Assembly (NCBI GenBank): GCA_012026975.1
Contig: VEPG01000093.1
Location: 1-64,000, forward strand
DNA: 64,000 nucleotides
Reading direction: 5' to 3'
Source: Desulfuromonas sp.
Lineage (GTDB): Bacteria; Desulfobacterota; Desulfuromonadia; Desulfuromonadales; BM103
In this document: one piece after another, positions 39,973 through 48,321 of the stretch
Position numbering within the stretch: the first letter of the stretch is position 1
Layout: each line of letters begins with the position of its first letter
The notes under the pieces: model-generated
The model's input: the letters and a program-made list of their open reading frames with translations, nothing else
Told to the model about the DNA's origin: nothing
Databases searched by the model: none
Position numbers and translations under genes: made by a program

Positions 39973-40752
39973 ATCCGGTTTCTCGAGACGAATGTTGGTA
40001 AGTCCCGCCGCGCCGAGGCGGCTGGCGGCGGGGTTCTGTTCCGAAGCGGCGCCGAGAAAGGCGCGGCGCAGGCTCGGATCGGTGAGCAGGCGACTGCTTT
40101 CACCGTGATCGACGATGCGCCCGTTAGCCAACAGATAGGCCCGGGCCGAGGCCGTCAGCGCCCGGGCGGCATTCTGCTCGACCAGCAGGATGGTCGTCCC
40201 GGCGCGGCTCAACTGGTGGATGATAGCAAAGATTTCATCCGTCACCAAGGGGGCTAGCCCCAAACTCGGTTCATCGAGCAGCAGCAGGCGCGGCCGGGCC
40301 ATCAGCGCCCGCCCCATGGCCACCATCTGCTGCTCCCCGCCCGACATGGTGCCGGCCGGCTGTTCGAGACGCTCGCGCAGCCGCGGGAAGCGGGTGCAGA
40401 CCTCATCGAGGCGCCGGACGATCTCGTTTTCGGCAAGCTGCAGGGCGATGCCGCCGAGGCGCAGGTTTTCGCGCACGGTGAGGGTGCCGAACAGTTCGCG
40501 CCCCTCGGGGGAGAGTGCCAGCCCACAGCGGACCATGCGCGCCGACGCCAGGCCGGTGACCTCCTGGCCGTCGACCAGGATGCGGCCGGCGCTCGGCTTG
40601 ACCAGCCCCATCAACGCACGCAGCAGGGTGGTCTTGCCGGCGCCGTTGGCGCCGACCAGGGCGACGGTCTCGCCGGCCTTCACCTGCAGGTCGATGCCGC
40701 GCAGCGCTTCGGCGGCGCCGTAATGGACGTGCAGATTCTCGACGGTCAGCAT
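38662..40752 (-). CDS. LivF ATPase fused in frame to phenylacetate-CoA ligase
   Basis: One uninterrupted frame of 696 codons. Residues 1-234 are the ABC ATPase LivF: Walker A GANGAGKTT, signature MSGGEQQMVAMGR, Walker B LLLLDEPSLGLAP, and the switch His replaced by LLVEQN. A 26-residue linker (from AASEQNPAASR to RLEKPD) has no stop. From residue 261 the sequence is a full-length phenylacetate-CoA ligase. LivF normally ends at about 235 residues. A TGA in another frame overlaps the paaK ATG (ATGA), so separate genes with a small frameshift, or a sequencing error, are possible. ATG 40752 follows the livG stop by 5 bp. Confidence 0.75.
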   Translation of the reverse strand: MLTVENLHVHYGAAEALRGIDLQVKAGETVALVGANGAGKTTLLRALMGLVKPSAGRILVDGQEVTGLASARMVRCGLALSPEGRELFGTLTVRENLRLGGIALQLAENEIVRRLDEVCTRFPRLRERLEQPAGTMSGGEQQMVAMGRALMARPRLLLLDEPSLGLAPLVTDEIFAIIHQLSRAGTTILLVEQNAARALTASARAYLLANGRIVDHGESSRLLTDPSLRRAFLGAASEQNPAASRLGAAGLTNIRLEKPDMSHQTFMPSFSTVEELAAHQLKGLQWTVRHAYEGSGFYRERLDAAGIQPGGITTLADLRRLPFTSADDLRDGYPFPLRAVPFEQIVRIHASSGTTGKRKVLAYTQKDLDDWVHFFARCYEMAGVTSLDRVQVAVGYGVWTAGMGFQLGAERLGALAIPAGPGNLDMQLQFLLDFQSTVFCSTASMALLMAEEIHHRGIADRIAVKKVIYGSERSSVSMRRKISELFGGAELYDITGLTELYGPGTGIECSDHDCIHYWGDYYLVEIIDPETLQPLPDGEWGEMVVTTLCKEAAPLIRYRTRDITRIIPGPCTCGSLLPRHSRIKGRSDDTFKFRGVNIYPSSIDTLLSAIPGLGSEFQAYLSRDGASGRDLMLLKVERGQGVDAGRVPELIHETLHQFKKQLMVTPEIEIVAYGELPRSERKSQRIFDQRITDEVV

Positions 40753-40756
40753 CGGT

Positions 40757-41521
40757 TCAGGCCACCAGACTGGTCTTGCCCAGATAGGCTTCCAGCACCA
40801 GCGGGTTGCGGCGCACCTCGGCAGGGGTGCCCTGGGCGATGCAGCGGCCGCCGTCGAGGACCACCACCCGGTCGGCAACGCCCATCACCAGTTCCATGTC
40901 GTGCTCGACCAGCAGCACGGAGTACCCCTGTGCGCGCAGACGACGGATCTCGGCGCCGACCGCCGCGGTTTCGGTGGCGTTCAAGCCAGCGACCGGCTCG
41001 TCGAGGAGCAACAGCCGCGGTTCGCCGACCACCGCCCGGGCCAGTTCCACGCGCTTGCGGTCGCCATAGGCCAAGACCCCGACCGGCCAGTCGGCCAGCG
41101 CCGTGAGATTGAAACGGTCGAGCGCGGCCAGGGCTCGCAGGCGCAGCCGGCGCTCGCGGTCACGCAGGGCCGGCGGCCGCAGCAGGGCGCCGAGCAGGCT
41201 GCGCCCCGCCGCCACGGTCAACCCGCACAGCACGTTGTCGAGCACCGACAGGCGCGGAAAGAGCCGCAGGTTCTGGAAGGTGCGGGCGACACCGAGTCCG
41301 GCCACGCGGTGCGCCGGCTGGCCGGTGATGGCGATGCCGCCGAGCAGGACCTCGCCGGCATCGGGACGGTCGACGCCGGTGGCACAGTTGATCAGAGTGC
41401 TCTTCCCCGCGCCGTTCGGGCCGATCAGCGCCGTCACCTCCCCGGCCGCCGCGCGGAAGGAAACCTCGCTCAGCGCCGCCAGCCCGCCGAAGTTGCGGCA
41501 TATCCCGCGCAGTTCAAGCAT
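40757..41521 (-). CDS. livG: branched-chain amino acid ABC transporter ATP-binding protein LivG
   Basis: 254 residues. ABC ATPase with Walker A GPNGAGKST, LivG-type middle segment (GLGVARTFQNLRLFPRLSVLDNVLCGL), signature-like VLAYGDRKRVELARAVVGEP, Walker B LLLLDEPVAGLN and switch LLVEHDMELVMG. It energises the LivHM channel in the inner membrane. It overlaps livM by 8 bp and is followed by livF in 4 bp. Confidence 0.94.
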   Translation of the reverse strand: MLELRGICRNFGGLAALSEVSFRAAAGEVTALIGPNGAGKSTLINCATGVDRPDAGEVLLGGIAITGQPAHRVAGLGVARTFQNLRLFPRLSVLDNVLCGLTVAAGRSLLGALLRPPALRDRERRLRLRALAALDRFNLTALADWPVGVLAYGDRKRVELARAVVGEPRLLLLDEPVAGLNATETAAVGAEIRRLRAQGYSVLLVEHDMELVMGVADRVVVLDGGRCIAQGTPAEVRRNPLVLEAYLGKTSLVA

Positions 41522-42506
41522 GGCGGGCCTTCCAGCGGGCCAGCCGCACCCGCGCCAGATCGACCAGGCCGGTCACCAGCCCCTGCGGCAGGAACATCAG
41601 CACGCCGACCAGGATGGCACCGTGGACGATCTCCTTGTAGCTTTCGAAACGATCGATCCATTCCGGCAGGCAGGTGAGCAGCGCCACGCCGAACAGGCTC
41701 CCCCACACCGAACCGAGCCCGCCGACCACCACCATGGCGACAAAATCGACCGAGGCGAAAATGCCGAAGGTTTCGGGGCTGACGAAGCCGAAGCCGTGGG
41801 CGTACAGCCCGCCGGCCAGGGCGGCGAACGCGGCCGAGAGAACGAAGACCTTGACCTTGGCGGCACGGGTATCGACACCGCAGGCCGCCGCCGCCACCTC
41901 GTCGCCGGCCACCGCCGCCAGGCCGCGGCCGACGCCGCTGCGCACCAGGTTGAGCGCCAGGGTCAGGCAGAGCAGGGCCACCCCCCAGACCAGGTAATGC
42001 AGGCGCAGGTCGCTGGCAAAGGCAAAATCGCCAAGCGCCAGCGGCTGAATGCCGGCATAGCCGCTCGGCCCGCCGGTCATTTTGTCCCACTGCATCAGCA
42101 CCAGGTAGACGACCAGATTGAAGCCCAGGGTCGCCATCGCCAGGTAGTGGCCGTGCAGGCGCAGGGTCGGGATGCCGACCAGCAGGGCGACGCCCGAGGC
42201 CGCCAGCACCGCCAAGGCCAGGGCCAGCCACGGCGTCACCCCGGCCTCGCCGCTGAGCAGCGCCGAACCGTAGGCCCCGAGGGCGAAGAAGGCGGCATGG
42301 CCGAGGGAAATCTGCCCGGCGTAGCCGATGAACAGGTTGAGGCCGAGAACGACGATGGCGTAGAGCGCGATCTGGTTGGTGACGCCAAGGAGGTAAGGGT
42401 TCCCCCAGAGCGGCGGATAGACGGCCAGAGCCAGGGTCAGGGCAGAGACTGTCAGCCCGGTGCGGTGCAGGTAGAAAAAATAGAGGAAGCGTTCACGCCG
42501 CGTCAT
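41514..42506 (-). CDS. livM: branched-chain amino acid ABC transporter permease LivM
   Basis: 330 residues, about nine transmembrane helices. Typical LivM segments are GLNLFIGYAGQISLGHAAFFALGAYGSALL and LVVYLVLMQWDKMTGGPSGYAGI. VVVGGLGSVWGSLFGVALLTCLPEWI is the EAA-like region that contacts the ATPase. It overlaps iorB by 4 bp upstream and livG by 8 bp downstream. Confidence 0.94.
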   Translation of the reverse strand: MTRRERFLYFFYLHRTGLTVSALTLALAVYPPLWGNPYLLGVTNQIALYAIVVLGLNLFIGYAGQISLGHAAFFALGAYGSALLSGEAGVTPWLALALAVLAASGVALLVGIPTLRLHGHYLAMATLGFNLVVYLVLMQWDKMTGGPSGYAGIQPLALGDFAFASDLRLHYLVWGVALLCLTLALNLVRSGVGRGLAAVAGDEVAAAACGVDTRAAKVKVFVLSAAFAALAGGLYAHGFGFVSPETFGIFASVDFVAMVVVGGLGSVWGSLFGVALLTCLPEWIDRFESYKEIVHGAILVGVLMFLPQGLVTGLVDLARVRLARWKARHA

Positions 42507-43015
42507 CGGCTGCCTGCCAACTCCAGTCCGCGCTGAAAAGCTTCCAAATTGGCCTCGACCAGCTTCGGCGGTGAAATGGCGCGGATGGTCGCCTCGATAT
42601 CGCTGCGCCCGACGCAGAGCAGATCATCGGCCGCGGCAAAACCGAGCAGTATCAGGTTGGCGAGGACCGGGGCGCCGAGCTCGCGCGCCACGGCGGCGGC
42701 ATCCACCGCCCGATATGCACCGACCTGATCCGTGCTGACCACCAGCGCGCCATCCGGACGCAGCAGGGGGCCGTGCACCGGCAGGTTCTCCGCCGCCAGG
42801 AAGAGGCCGAGATCGGCCGTGCCGCGGGCGATCAGCGGGCTGCGGAAGGCCCCGACCTTGATGGTGGAAAGGACGCTGCCGCCGCGCTGGGCCATACCGT
42901 GGGTCTCGGCGGTGAGCACCGCCGCGCCGCGCCGCAGGGCGCTCTCGGCAATCACCCGGGTCAGGAACAGCACCCCCTGGCCGCCCAGTCCGCTGACCAC
43001 GATCTGCTGTCTCAT
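42503..43015 (-). CDS. iorB: indolepyruvate ferredoxin oxidoreductase beta subunit
   Basis: 170 residues of the pyruvate/ketoisovalerate oxidoreductase gamma-type fold. GLGGQGVLFLTRVIAESALRRGAAV is the family hallmark, followed by ETHGMAQRGGSVLSTIKVG. It pairs with IorA to turn aryl pyruvates (from Phe, Tyr, Trp) into aryl-acetyl-CoA, CO2 and reduced ferredoxin. It overlaps iorA and livM by 4 bp each, so it is fully inside the transporter operon. Confidence 0.94.
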   Translation of the reverse strand: MRQQIVVSGLGGQGVLFLTRVIAESALRRGAAVLTAETHGMAQRGGSVLSTIKVGAFRSPLIARGTADLGLFLAAENLPVHGPLLRPDGALVVSTDQVGAYRAVDAAAVARELGAPVLANLILLGFAAADDLLCVGRSDIEATIRAISPPKLVEANLEAFQRGLELAGSR

Positions 43016-44841
43016 GGCGCCTCCTCCTCAATGGCGACGATGGCGCCGACCGGGCAGGCCGGCACGCAGGTGCCGCAGCCGACGCACAGGTCGGGATCGA
43101 TGGCCGCCTTGCCGGTGGCTTCATTAAAGACGATGGCGGCGCACTCGAACTGTTTCAGACAGCGGCGGCAGCCGGTACAGCTGCTTTCGACCTGCATTCG
43201 GTAGCGCTTCTGGGTCAGGCAGGCGCGGCGGTCCATCAGGCACGGATGCCGGGAGATCACCACCGCCACGCCGCCGTCGGTGGCGCGGGTGTGGGCGTGG
43301 GCCGCGCGCAGCAGCTCTTCGAAAGCTCCCCGGTCGTAGGGCGTCCCTTCGGCCACGAAGCGCACCCCGCAGGCGCGCACCAGGTTTTCGATCGCCACCA
43401 CCGGGGCCGGCGAGCCGTCGGCGGCCAGCCCCAGATGCGGCACCGGCTGATGGCCGGTCATGGCGGTGGTGGCATTGTCGAGAATCATCACCACGATGCG
43501 CGCCTGCTGGATCACGGCATTGATCAGCGCCGGGATGCCGGCATGGAAGAAGGTCGAATCACCGATGGTCACCACAATTGGCGGCACCTCCCCGCCGTCC
43601 TGGGCGTAGGCGTGGTAGAAGCCGGCCCCCTGGCTGATGCAGGCGCCCATGCAGTGCACGGTGTCGACCGCGCCGAGGTTCAGCCCCAGCGTGTAGCAGC
43701 CGATGTCGCTCGGGAAGATCCCCTTGGGGAAGAGGGTCTTGATGGCGTGGAAGGCGGCGCGATGGGGACAGCCCGGACAGAGACTCGGCCGCCGACCGGG
43801 CGCGGCCGGGAGTGCGGCTCCCTCGGGGTGCGGCCGACCCAGGAAGCAATCAAGGGCGGCGGCAATCACGTCCGGAGTCAGTTCCCCCTCGCGCGGCACC
43901 GTGCCATCGCCGCGCCCGCTGAGGCCGGGATGGTTGAGTTGCGCCTCGATCACCGGATAGGTTTCCTCGAGGAGCAGGACCTTTTGGTAGCGTTGCTTGA
44001 GGTCGGCGATGAAGCCGGCGTGCAGCGGGTAGGGCATGCGCACCTGGCAGAGATCGACCCGGCCGAGCAGCCCCTGGGCTTCGAGCAGATCGGCCGCCGT
44101 GGCGAAGCAGATGCCGGCGGCGACCACGCACACGCCGGAGAACGAACCGTCGCCGGGGGTGACCCGCGGGCGGAAGCGCTCGTCCACGGCCAGCCGGTCG
44201 ATCTTACCGTTGAGGGTCCGGTGCAGCGCCGGCAGGAACGCCGGGGTGGCAGCCCAGCGCGCCGGCTCCTTGCGGAACTCGGCCTTGCGCCCGAGGGCCG
44301 ACACTTCGCGGGGGGGGATATTCTGACGGGCATGGCAGATGCGCGTGGTCGGCCGCAGCATCACCGGCAGTTCCAGCTCCTCGGAGAGGGCAAAAGCCTC
44401 GGCCATCATGTCGCGGGCCTCGGCCGGCGAGGCCGGGTCAAGCACCGGGATGCGCGCGAACTGGGCAAACTGGCGCGAGTCCTGTTCGTTCTGCGAACTG
44501 TGCGGGCCGGGGTCGTCGGCGACGATCAACACCAGCCCCCCCTTGACGCCAAGGTAGGCGCTGCGCATGAACGGGTCGGCGGCGACGTTCAGGCCGACCT
44601 GCTTCATCGCCACCGCGGCGCGCTTGCCGGTGTAGCTGTGGGCCAGGGCCACCTCGAAGGCGATCTTCTCGTTGACCGACCACTCGATGTGCAGCGGGTC
44701 GACGGCCAGATCGCGGAAGTTGACCACCGCCTGGACGATCTCGGTGGAGGGCGTGCCGGGGTAGGCGCTGGCCAGCGTGCAGCCGGCCTCGATCAGCCCG
44801 CGGGCGATCGCCTCGTTCCCCATCAGAAACAGTTCGGTCAT
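43012..44841 (-). CDS. iorA: indolepyruvate ferredoxin oxidoreductase alpha subunit
   Basis: 609 residues. The thiamine-diphosphate enzyme holds the substrate and cofactor parts of the oxidoreductase. Features are LMGNEAIARGLIEAGCTLASAYPGTPSTEI (pyrimidine half), LCPGCPHRAAFHAI, the ThDP motif IGDSTFFHAGIPALINA, and a C-terminal two-cluster ferredoxin domain (CTGCRRCLKQFECAA and CVGCGTCVPACPVGA). The first cluster deviates from CxxCxxCxxxC with extra spacing, as is common in IorA. ATG 44841 overlaps the livH stop (ATGA). It lies between livH and iorB in the liv operon. Confidence 0.95.
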   Translation of the reverse strand: MTELFLMGNEAIARGLIEAGCTLASAYPGTPSTEIVQAVVNFRDLAVDPLHIEWSVNEKIAFEVALAHSYTGKRAAVAMKQVGLNVAADPFMRSAYLGVKGGLVLIVADDPGPHSSQNEQDSRQFAQFARIPVLDPASPAEARDMMAEAFALSEELELPVMLRPTTRICHARQNIPPREVSALGRKAEFRKEPARWAATPAFLPALHRTLNGKIDRLAVDERFRPRVTPGDGSFSGVCVVAAGICFATAADLLEAQGLLGRVDLCQVRMPYPLHAGFIADLKQRYQKVLLLEETYPVIEAQLNHPGLSGRGDGTVPREGELTPDVIAAALDCFLGRPHPEGAALPAAPGRRPSLCPGCPHRAAFHAIKTLFPKGIFPSDIGCYTLGLNLGAVDTVHCMGACISQGAGFYHAYAQDGGEVPPIVVTIGDSTFFHAGIPALINAVIQQARIVVMILDNATTAMTGHQPVPHLGLAADGSPAPVVAIENLVRACGVRFVAEGTPYDRGAFEELLRAAHAHTRATDGGVAVVISRHPCLMDRRACLTQKRYRMQVESSCTGCRRCLKQFECAAIVFNEATGKAAIDPDLCVGCGTCVPACPVGAIVAIEEEAP

Positions 44842-45701
44842 TTTCCCAACAATCCTTGTGGACGGATGAATAAAACCAGCAGCAGCACCACGAAGGCGCA
44901 GACATCCTTGTAGGCGCTGCTCACGTAGCCGGCGGAGAGTGTTTCCAGCACCCCCAGGCCGATGCCGCCGAGCACCGCGCCGGGGAGCGAGCCAAAGCCG
45001 CCGAGAATCGCCGCGGCAAATCCCTTCAGGCCGAGGAGCACGCCGACGTCGTAGCGCAGCGTGGTGATCGGCGTAACCAGCACCCCGGCCAGTCCGCCCA
45101 GGGCTCCGGCCAACCCGAAGGTCAGCATCTTCACCCGCCCGACCGGCAGGCCGACCACCGCGGCAGCCGTCGGGTTGGCGGCGACCGCGCGCATCGCCAG
45201 CCCCAGCCGGGTGCGACGGTAGAACCAGAGCAGTGTGACAATCGCCACGGCGGTCAGCGTCAGCACCCAGAGGGTCTGCGGCAGCAAAGCCGCGCCGAAC
45301 AGACGCAGCGGCTCGTCCCCGGAAAGCGGCGGCACCGCCATGCGGTTTTTCCCCCACTTCAGCGCCATCAGCCCGCGCAGCATAATCGACAGGCCGATGG
45401 TCAGGAAGATCAGCACCAGCGGATGGTCGCTGCGTGCCGGGCGCAGCCCCAGCCGTTCGACCAGCATCGCCGCCACGGTCACCCCGACGATCGCCGCCGG
45501 CAGCGCCAGCGGCATGGCCAGCCCCAGAGCAAAGAGGGCGCTGTAGAGGAGCATGCCGCCGAGGGAGACGAAATCAACCTGAACGAAGTTGACGAATCCC
45601 ATGGTGTTGTGCACCACGCAGAAGCCGAGGGCGATCAGGGCGTAGATCGCCCCGCTGGTCAGGCCGGCGAAGAGAAACTGGAGCAGGTCGGAAAAGGCCA
45701 A
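44838..45701 (-). CDS. livH: branched-chain amino acid ABC transporter permease LivH
   Basis: 287 residues, about eight membrane helices. LFAGLTSGAIYALIALGFCVVHNTMGFVNFVQVDFVSLGG is the LivH start (read as overlapping 20-residue pieces), with ERLGLRPARSDHPLVLIFLTIG and AAILGGFGSLPGAVLGGIGLGVLE near the end. It is the first gene of the transport/oxidoreductase operon and overlaps iorA by 4 bp. LemA lies 76 bp upstream on the same strand, with no evident promoter between. Confidence 0.93.
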   Translation of the reverse strand: MAFSDLLQFLFAGLTSGAIYALIALGFCVVHNTMGFVNFVQVDFVSLGGMLLYSALFALGLAMPLALPAAIVGVTVAAMLVERLGLRPARSDHPLVLIFLTIGLSIMLRGLMALKWGKNRMAVPPLSGDEPLRLFGAALLPQTLWVLTLTAVAIVTLLWFYRRTRLGLAMRAVAANPTAAAVVGLPVGRVKMLTFGLAGALGGLAGVLVTPITTLRYDVGVLLGLKGFAAAILGGFGSLPGAVLGGIGLGVLETLSAGYVSSAYKDVCAFVVLLLVLFIRPQGLLGK

Positions 45702-45777
45702 GGAACCTCGCGGATGAACAATTATCCGCTCAGATTAGCGCAAGCGCGGGGAGATTGCCAAGCGGGAAAGCGTTCCG

Positions 45778-46347
45778 TCAGGCCGGCCGGAACGCCACCG
45801 CGACATCCTCCCGGTGCGCCGGATCGATCTGCCACAGGGGACGGGCCGTGAAGTTGAACGGGCGGGCAACCAGCAGGTCGGGAAACTGCTCGATGCGGAT
45901 GTTGTAGAGGTTGACCGAGTCGTTGAGAAACTCGCGGCGGTCGGCGATCTGATCTTCCAGTTCGGAGATGCGCGCGCCGAGCTGGCGAAAGGCCTGGTCG
46001 GCCTTGAGATCGGGGTAGCGCTCAACCACCATGAACAGCGAGCGCAGCGTCTCGGTGAGGGCGTTCTGGGCGCGCATCTTCTCCTCGTCGCCGCGCGCCT
46101 GGCCGACCAGCGAGCGCGCCTTGATCACCGCTTCCAGGGTGCGCTGCTCGTGCTGCATGTACCCTTCGCAGACCTTGATCAGCTTGGGCAGCTCATCGAA
46201 GCGCTGTTTGAGCAGCACATCGATGTTGCTCCAGTTGCGTTCGATGTTGTTCTTGAGCTGGACCAGACCGTTGTAGACGGTGATCACGTACAAGGCCACC
46301 AGCGCCAGAACGAACCCGATTACGGCCAAAACGATCAAAGCTGCCAT
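45778..46347 (-). CDS. LemA family membrane protein
   Basis: 189 residues. One N-terminal membrane helix (LIVLAVIGFVLALVALYVITVYN) is followed by the LemA helical bundle: LVQLKNNIERNWSNIDVLLKQR, the most conserved stretch, then EGYMQHEQRTLEAVIKAR, LNDSVNLYNIRIEQFPDLL and PFNFTARPLWQID. ATG 46347 follows AGGAGG by 8 bp; GTG 46356 is too close to that site. It lies 12 bp after the GIDE/EF-hand gene, a known genomic pairing. LemA proteins have no settled biochemical role. Confidence 0.92.
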   Translation of the reverse strand: MAALIVLAVIGFVLALVALYVITVYNGLVQLKNNIERNWSNIDVLLKQRFDELPKLIKVCEGYMQHEQRTLEAVIKARSLVGQARGDEEKMRAQNALTETLRSLFMVVERYPDLKADQAFRQLGARISELEDQIADRREFLNDSVNLYNIRIEQFPDLLVARPFNFTARPLWQIDPAHREDVAVAFRPA

Positions 46348-46359
46348 CTCCGTCACCTC

Positions 46360-48321
46360 CTAGAGCAATCCGAAAAATTCCAGGGCCAGTTTCAGCGTAA
46401 ACCCAAAGGCCGCAACCCCAAGCGCCAGCAGCACGCCCCCGATCCAGCCGTACCGGCCCGCCAGTTCGGCACCGGTCTGGCCCTCGGCAATCAGGAACGG
46501 CAGCCGCGCCGGCGGCTTGGCCAGCAGCACATGGTCAACGGCCGGGGTCTTCTTCTCGTTGAGCTGCTCCGCGGCCGCCAGCCGTTCGGCGTCGTCGCGG
46601 GCAGCCTGCCACTCATCGGCATCGAGCCGACCATCCCCGTTGGTATCGTAACGGCGCCGTGCCTGGGGGTCAAGCTTGAAGCGCCGCAGAACGTCCACCG
46701 TCCGTTCGCGCAGACCCGGTCCCACGCCGCGTGCCGGGCGGGCATCACCCAATACATAGAGAGTGGTTCCCTCATAGATCAATTCCTCGACCCACTTTTC
46801 GTCCGGGCCGCCCTCGACGGCCGCGCCGAGCAGCGTGCTCTCGCCGGGATAACCGGTCTGCTCGGTCCTGACCTTGATCGTCGCCCCGGCCGGGTCGACC
46901 ACGACCCGGCCGCTGCCGTCATCGAGAACAAACGGTACGTGATTGCTGTCGCTTTCGCTGGTCAGCTTCCAGCCGTTGTTGTCGCGCCGGTACTTGCGCA
47001 GCCGGTACCAGACACAGGCCCCCTGCGTCATCGGCGCCACCAGCGCATAACGGCGGATGGCCCGCCCCCGGACTCCGACCAGCCCCATGGCCAGGGAACG
47101 GATGCGGCTGGTCGGGGTGTTTTCGACAAAACGCTTCAGCCGCAGGCAGGCGAAAGCCCCCCAGCAGCAGGCCACAGCGGCGACTCCCGGCAGGGCTCCC
47201 GTATGCAGGGCCGTGTCAAAAAACGGATGAAGAACCCCGCTCTTGCCAACGATGGCCGCCAATGTGCCGCCGCAGAAGGTGATCCCGGCCCACAGCGCCT
47301 GGCGCATGGAGAAGCGGCGTTGTTCGGGACGGTCCGGCGGGGGTGGCAGGGAAGTCGCTGGCCGTGCCCTGACGGCAGTGGGCTGATCACCGACGGCCTC
47401 GTCAACGGCAGCGGCCACCTGCCGCAATCCATCGGCCCCGGCAGCCACCCCGGTCAAGCCTGCCGCCCCTGCCATACCCGCAGCCAGCACGGTCCCGGGA
47501 GAAACGTCACCGTCACCCGCGGTTGGAGTTGGTTCGTCAAGGCCGGCCACCAGCCAGCCGTAGCGGGTCAGGGCGCCGAGATTGCCTTGCAGAACGGCCG
47601 GATTGTCCCTGGCCGGCTGCGGCAGGCAGCCGGGGAGCTGGCTGAGGCCGAAACCGGTGTGCAGACGGAAAGTACCGGCGTATTCACCGACCAGGTCGAT
47701 GACCGCCTCAAGATTGCGCGCGGCCCCGAGACTGGCGCGACCGCCGAGTCCTTCCGGGTTGAACCTGCCGGGAAGCACACGAAAGGCGCAGCTGACCGCT
47801 CCCTGCGGATCCAGCAGGTAGCAGTCGAATATCGGCTGCCCCTTGAGAATCGCCTGACGTGTCTCCTCGGGGGTGAAAATGGTCGCCTGCTCGCGGCCCA
47901 GATAGGCGTTGCGGGCCAGCATGCGCTTGACCTGTTGCCCCGCCAGTTCCCCGGAAAGATCGGCCAGCACACCGACGGCCGTCATCCCCTGTTCCAGGCG
48001 AATCCGCTTGTCCCCCTCGCAAAGAAAATCGACGCCCGCGTTGCCGACCGTCAGGCTGCGCAGCCGCCATGGGGCATAGGTGGGGCGGGGCGAGGGGATC
48101 ACCCAGCAGACGTAGCCGTGCCGGCGCAGCAGCACGGCGATGCTGTCAAGCTGTGGTTGCTCACCCTGAAAGAGCTGTGCCAGTCCGGGACCGAGCAGGC
48201 GCTGCCGGGAGGTGTAGGCATCGAGGCCGAAACCGCTCTGCAGCTGGCCGGTCAGTTCCTCCAGTTCGGGGTGGGGGGTCTGACGCTGGCGGACTATCAG
48301 CAGCAGGGGCGCGCTACTCAT
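46360..48321 (-). CDS. membrane protein with C-terminal GIDE domain and EF-hand
   Basis: 653 residues. The N-terminal 250 residues are soluble and unrecognised (ILKGQPIFDCYLLDPQGAVS and GRFNPEGLGGRASLGAARNL inside). An Ala/Gly-rich linker is followed by two membrane helices. RIRSLAMGLVGVRGRAIRR, PMTQGACVWYRLRKYRR and the later VDPAGATIKV are the GIDE (BAM-like) domain of the type found beside membranes in MUL1 and in bacterial LemA partners. YDTNGDGRLDADEW is a canonical EF-hand calcium loop after it. A final helix closes the protein. It overlaps mutY by 8 bp and precedes lemA by 12 bp. Function unknown; there is no RING domain. Confidence 0.8.
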   Translation of the reverse strand: MSSAPLLLIVRQRQTPHPELEELTGQLQSGFGLDAYTSRQRLLGPGLAQLFQGEQPQLDSIAVLLRRHGYVCWVIPSPRPTYAPWRLRSLTVGNAGVDFLCEGDKRIRLEQGMTAVGVLADLSGELAGQQVKRMLARNAYLGREQATIFTPEETRQAILKGQPIFDCYLLDPQGAVSCAFRVLPGRFNPEGLGGRASLGAARNLEAVIDLVGEYAGTFRLHTGFGLSQLPGCLPQPARDNPAVLQGNLGALTRYGWLVAGLDEPTPTAGDGDVSPGTVLAAGMAGAAGLTGVAAGADGLRQVAAAVDEAVGDQPTAVRARPATSLPPPPDRPEQRRFSMRQALWAGITFCGGTLAAIVGKSGVLHPFFDTALHTGALPGVAAVACCWGAFACLRLKRFVENTPTSRIRSLAMGLVGVRGRAIRRYALVAPMTQGACVWYRLRKYRRDNNGWKLTSESDSNHVPFVLDDGSGRVVVDPAGATIKVRTEQTGYPGESTLLGAAVEGGPDEKWVEELIYEGTTLYVLGDARPARGVGPGLRERTVDVLRRFKLDPQARRRYDTNGDGRLDADEWQAARDDAERLAAAEQLNEKKTPAVDHVLLAKPPARLPFLIAEGQTGAELAGRYGWIGGVLLALGVAAFGFTLKLALEFFGLL

